Both the position numbers and the translations under genes were made by a program. Below the pieces are notes generated by a model. The model was not told the origin of the DNA, searched no databases, and saw nothing but the letters and a program-made list of their open reading frames with translations. Positions 62,679 to 64,000 of a DNA stretch of 64,000 nucleotides are shown here, one piece after another (position 1 is the stretch's first letter; each line of letters starts with the position of its first letter). Source of the stretch: Circinella minor (lineage: Eukaryota > Mucoromycota > Mucoromycetes > Mucorales > Lichtheimiaceae); the NCBI GenBank assembly GCA_016758965.1, contig JAEPRB010000116.1, positions 61,938 through 125,937 of the forward strand, given 5' to 3'.

Positions 62679-62887
62679 ATGGTTTTGACTGTGAGAGATC
62701 ATTATAGACTATCATCAACACAGGTAAGTACAAGTTAATTATCTTAACCAGACTATTTATTAGGATCAACATATTTACAATCATTGTATTTTTTTTTATC
62801 CTAATGTCATTGCAGAACCAACAGAACTATTATCTTTTACCAATATCCAGGAGGGGTATAAGACCATCCTATGATCCACATGCGTAA
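62679..62887 (+). CDS. Candidate spliced small protein, 38 aa
   Basis: Two exons, 62679-62723 and 62816-62887, separated by a strong-looking intron (CAG|GTAAGT ... CTAATGTCATTGCAG). They join in phase 0 to a basic 38-residue peptide, MVLTVRDHYRLSSTQ then NQQNYYLLPISRRGIRPSYD and PHA. A TATATAAAC box lies about 100 bp upstream. Against it: two out-of-frame ATGs precede the start (62584 and 62632), no family is recognised, and the transcript may be non-coding. The splice signals are the best evidence. Confidence 0.4.
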
Positions 62888-63009
62888 CTTTGCACTTTTT
62901 TCAATTCAAAATTATAATAAAAGAGTGGATTGGATTATATACTATATCATTTATATTATTTAAACAAAAAATATTACATTTATTCCTTTTACAAAAAAGT
63001 TAATACGTA

Positions 63010-63868
63010 TTACAACGACGTATTCGATCCTGGAAAGTAAATAGGTAGTAATTCTATATAAAAGTAAATTAAAACACATGTTTTTGTTGTATACTATTAT
63101 TATTATTATTATTATTTTTACCTTGATAAATCTTTTTATCTTTTGCATTAAATAAACAAAAGATCACTTTATCAATCTAAATACGTATCGTTATTGTTAG
63201 ATAATTCAATTTATATATATATTTATATTCATAGATGATTACCTTTTGTGGATTCTTTTCAAGGAATTGACGCACTGTTCCAAGAGCTACATTAGCACCT
63301 CGTTCTTTATCATATCCATATACACCTGTGGCAATACAAGGAAATGCAATTGATTTTAATCCATTTTCAACTAAAACTTCTAAGCATCGTTGATAACAAC
63401 TACTCAATACATCTTTTCTTTCAGATTGTGGACCGACCGTATGAATGACATCTATAAATAATAATAATACTATGAGAGTTGTCCATTTTTTTTTTTTTTT
63501 TGGTCTTGTCCAATTCAATAAAAACATATATAAAAACACTCTATTACGTTTAGCAGGAAGTTTATAACCCTTGGTAATTTTTGCATCCTAAAAAAAAAAA
63601 AACATAAAAGATGTACGTTTATCAATCAAAAAGTTAGTAATATTTACATAAATAATCATTATTTATAAAATTATAATTACTCCATCTTTACAACCACCCA
63701 ATGGTCTACATTCTTCCAATAGTTCAGGACCTGCAGCACTACGTATCATATGTAAGGTAAATGTGATTATTATTCATTATCCTCGAACCACATGTTATTT
63801 CATGTAAGTAAAACTTTAGTACAAAAGATATGATTTCCCCCCCCCTTACTCATGAATAGCACCATCAA
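63010..63868 (-). CDS. Macro-domain (ADP-ribose binding) protein, 3' part
   Basis: Exons on the minus strand: 63868-63850, 63738-63681, 63587-63548, 63451-63243, 63176-63122, 63053-63010, joined in frame. The product reads VDGAIHDAAGPELLEECRPL, GGCKDGDAKITKGYKLPAKH, VIHTVGP, then LKSIAFPCIATGVYGYDKER and KVIFCLFNAKDKKIYQELLP, ending PIYFPGSNTSL. This is the C-terminal two thirds of a MacroD-type domain, with the phosphate-binding loop IATGVYGY intact. Family members bind ADP-ribose or O-acetyl-ADP-ribose and remove mono-ADP-ribose. The first third, including the NAANxxLLGGGG loop that should precede VDGAIH, is not visible up to position 64000, so the gene continues beyond the window or is truncated. 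The 19-nt exon at 63868-63850 is inferred from homology. Confidence 0.85.
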
Positions 63869-63899
63869 CTATATAGCATTTTCATATTAATATCTACAG

Positions 63900-64000
63900 C
63901 TGATGTACCATTGGGTGACCGTATCAATATGGGATATTCTAGCACTACTTTGGCAAAAGGCCGTGGTAAAGGTAAGAATACCACAAATAATAACTACTTT
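63900..64000 (+). CDS. Possible 5' part of a plus-strand gene, cut by the window edge
   Basis: After an ATCTACAG acceptor-like site, a frame open to the window end reads ADVPLGDRINMGYSSTTLAK then GRGKGKNTTNNNYF. A GTAAGA donor-like site lies at about 63971, so the exon may end there. An ATG at 63929 could start it. Codon choice looks coding, but no family is recognised. It lies where upstream exons of the minus-strand macro-domain gene would be expected. Confidence 0.3.
   Translation, partial: MMYHWVTVSIWDILALLWQKAVVKVRIPQIITT

Overview
The window looks like nuclear DNA of an early-diverging filamentous fungus, most likely Mucoromycota (Mucorales-like). It is very AT-rich, with A/T homopolymers almost everywhere. 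Introns are short (about 50-150 bp) with GT..AG ends. The proteins are plainly fungal: a Fab1-type FYVE/CCT/PIPK lipid kinase, mitochondrial Ilv6, and an H2A ending in SQEL. It also carries a CLPTM1 protein and a probable NARG2/ICE2-type protein, which Dikarya usually lack. Species was not determined. All gene models were spliced by hand from frame continuity and splice signals.

1-25.7 kb, conserved genes in long AT-rich spacers: a 7.7 kb gene-free stretch; a small mitochondrial-type protein (7761-8125); a GNAT acetyltransferase of the AANAT/Paa1 type (minus, 11723-12253); an Mpe1/RBBP6-like zinc-knuckle/RING protein without a visible DWNN domain (13268-17400); CLPTM1 (18190-20976), convergent with a 10-exon ICE2-like gene (minus, 21165-24327); and tRNA-Gln(CUG) (minus, 25667-25738).

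25.7-45.5 kb, an accessory island of repeats and decayed genes. A segment of about 3.3-4 kb is present twice in direct orientation (27825-31145 and 35165-39140). Each copy carries a six-exon gene whose N-terminus resembles the TFIIS N-terminal/LW fold; copy A is open, copy B is a pseudogene. Copy B also holds a 455-bp MITE with perfect inverted repeats and a perfect 9-bp target duplication, and copy A shows the empty site. Between the copies lie unrecognised coding fragments, a decayed MULE-like transposase and a 0.95 kb foldback element. After copy B come a full-length decayed ERV46 (ERGIC3) pseudogene and about four copies of a 500-bp tandem repeat.

45.5-64 kb, conserved genes again: FAB1/PIKfyve (2472 aa, 11 exons), ILV6 (312 aa, 4 exons), two divergent core histone pairs (H2B<>H2A and H3<>H4, intronless, TATA-containing, sharing an upstream motif), a possible 38-aa spliced ORF, and the 3' part of a macro-domain gene (minus) running off the right edge opposite a plus-strand ORF.

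The conserved genes do not form one pathway: Fab1 makes PI(3,5)P2 at the vacuole/endosome, Ilv6 regulates branched-chain amino-acid synthesis in mitochondria, Mpe1 acts in mRNA 3'-end processing, the ICE2-like protein may act in snRNA transcription, and the four histones form the octamer. What links them is promoter style: sense-strand T tracts close to the start codon.
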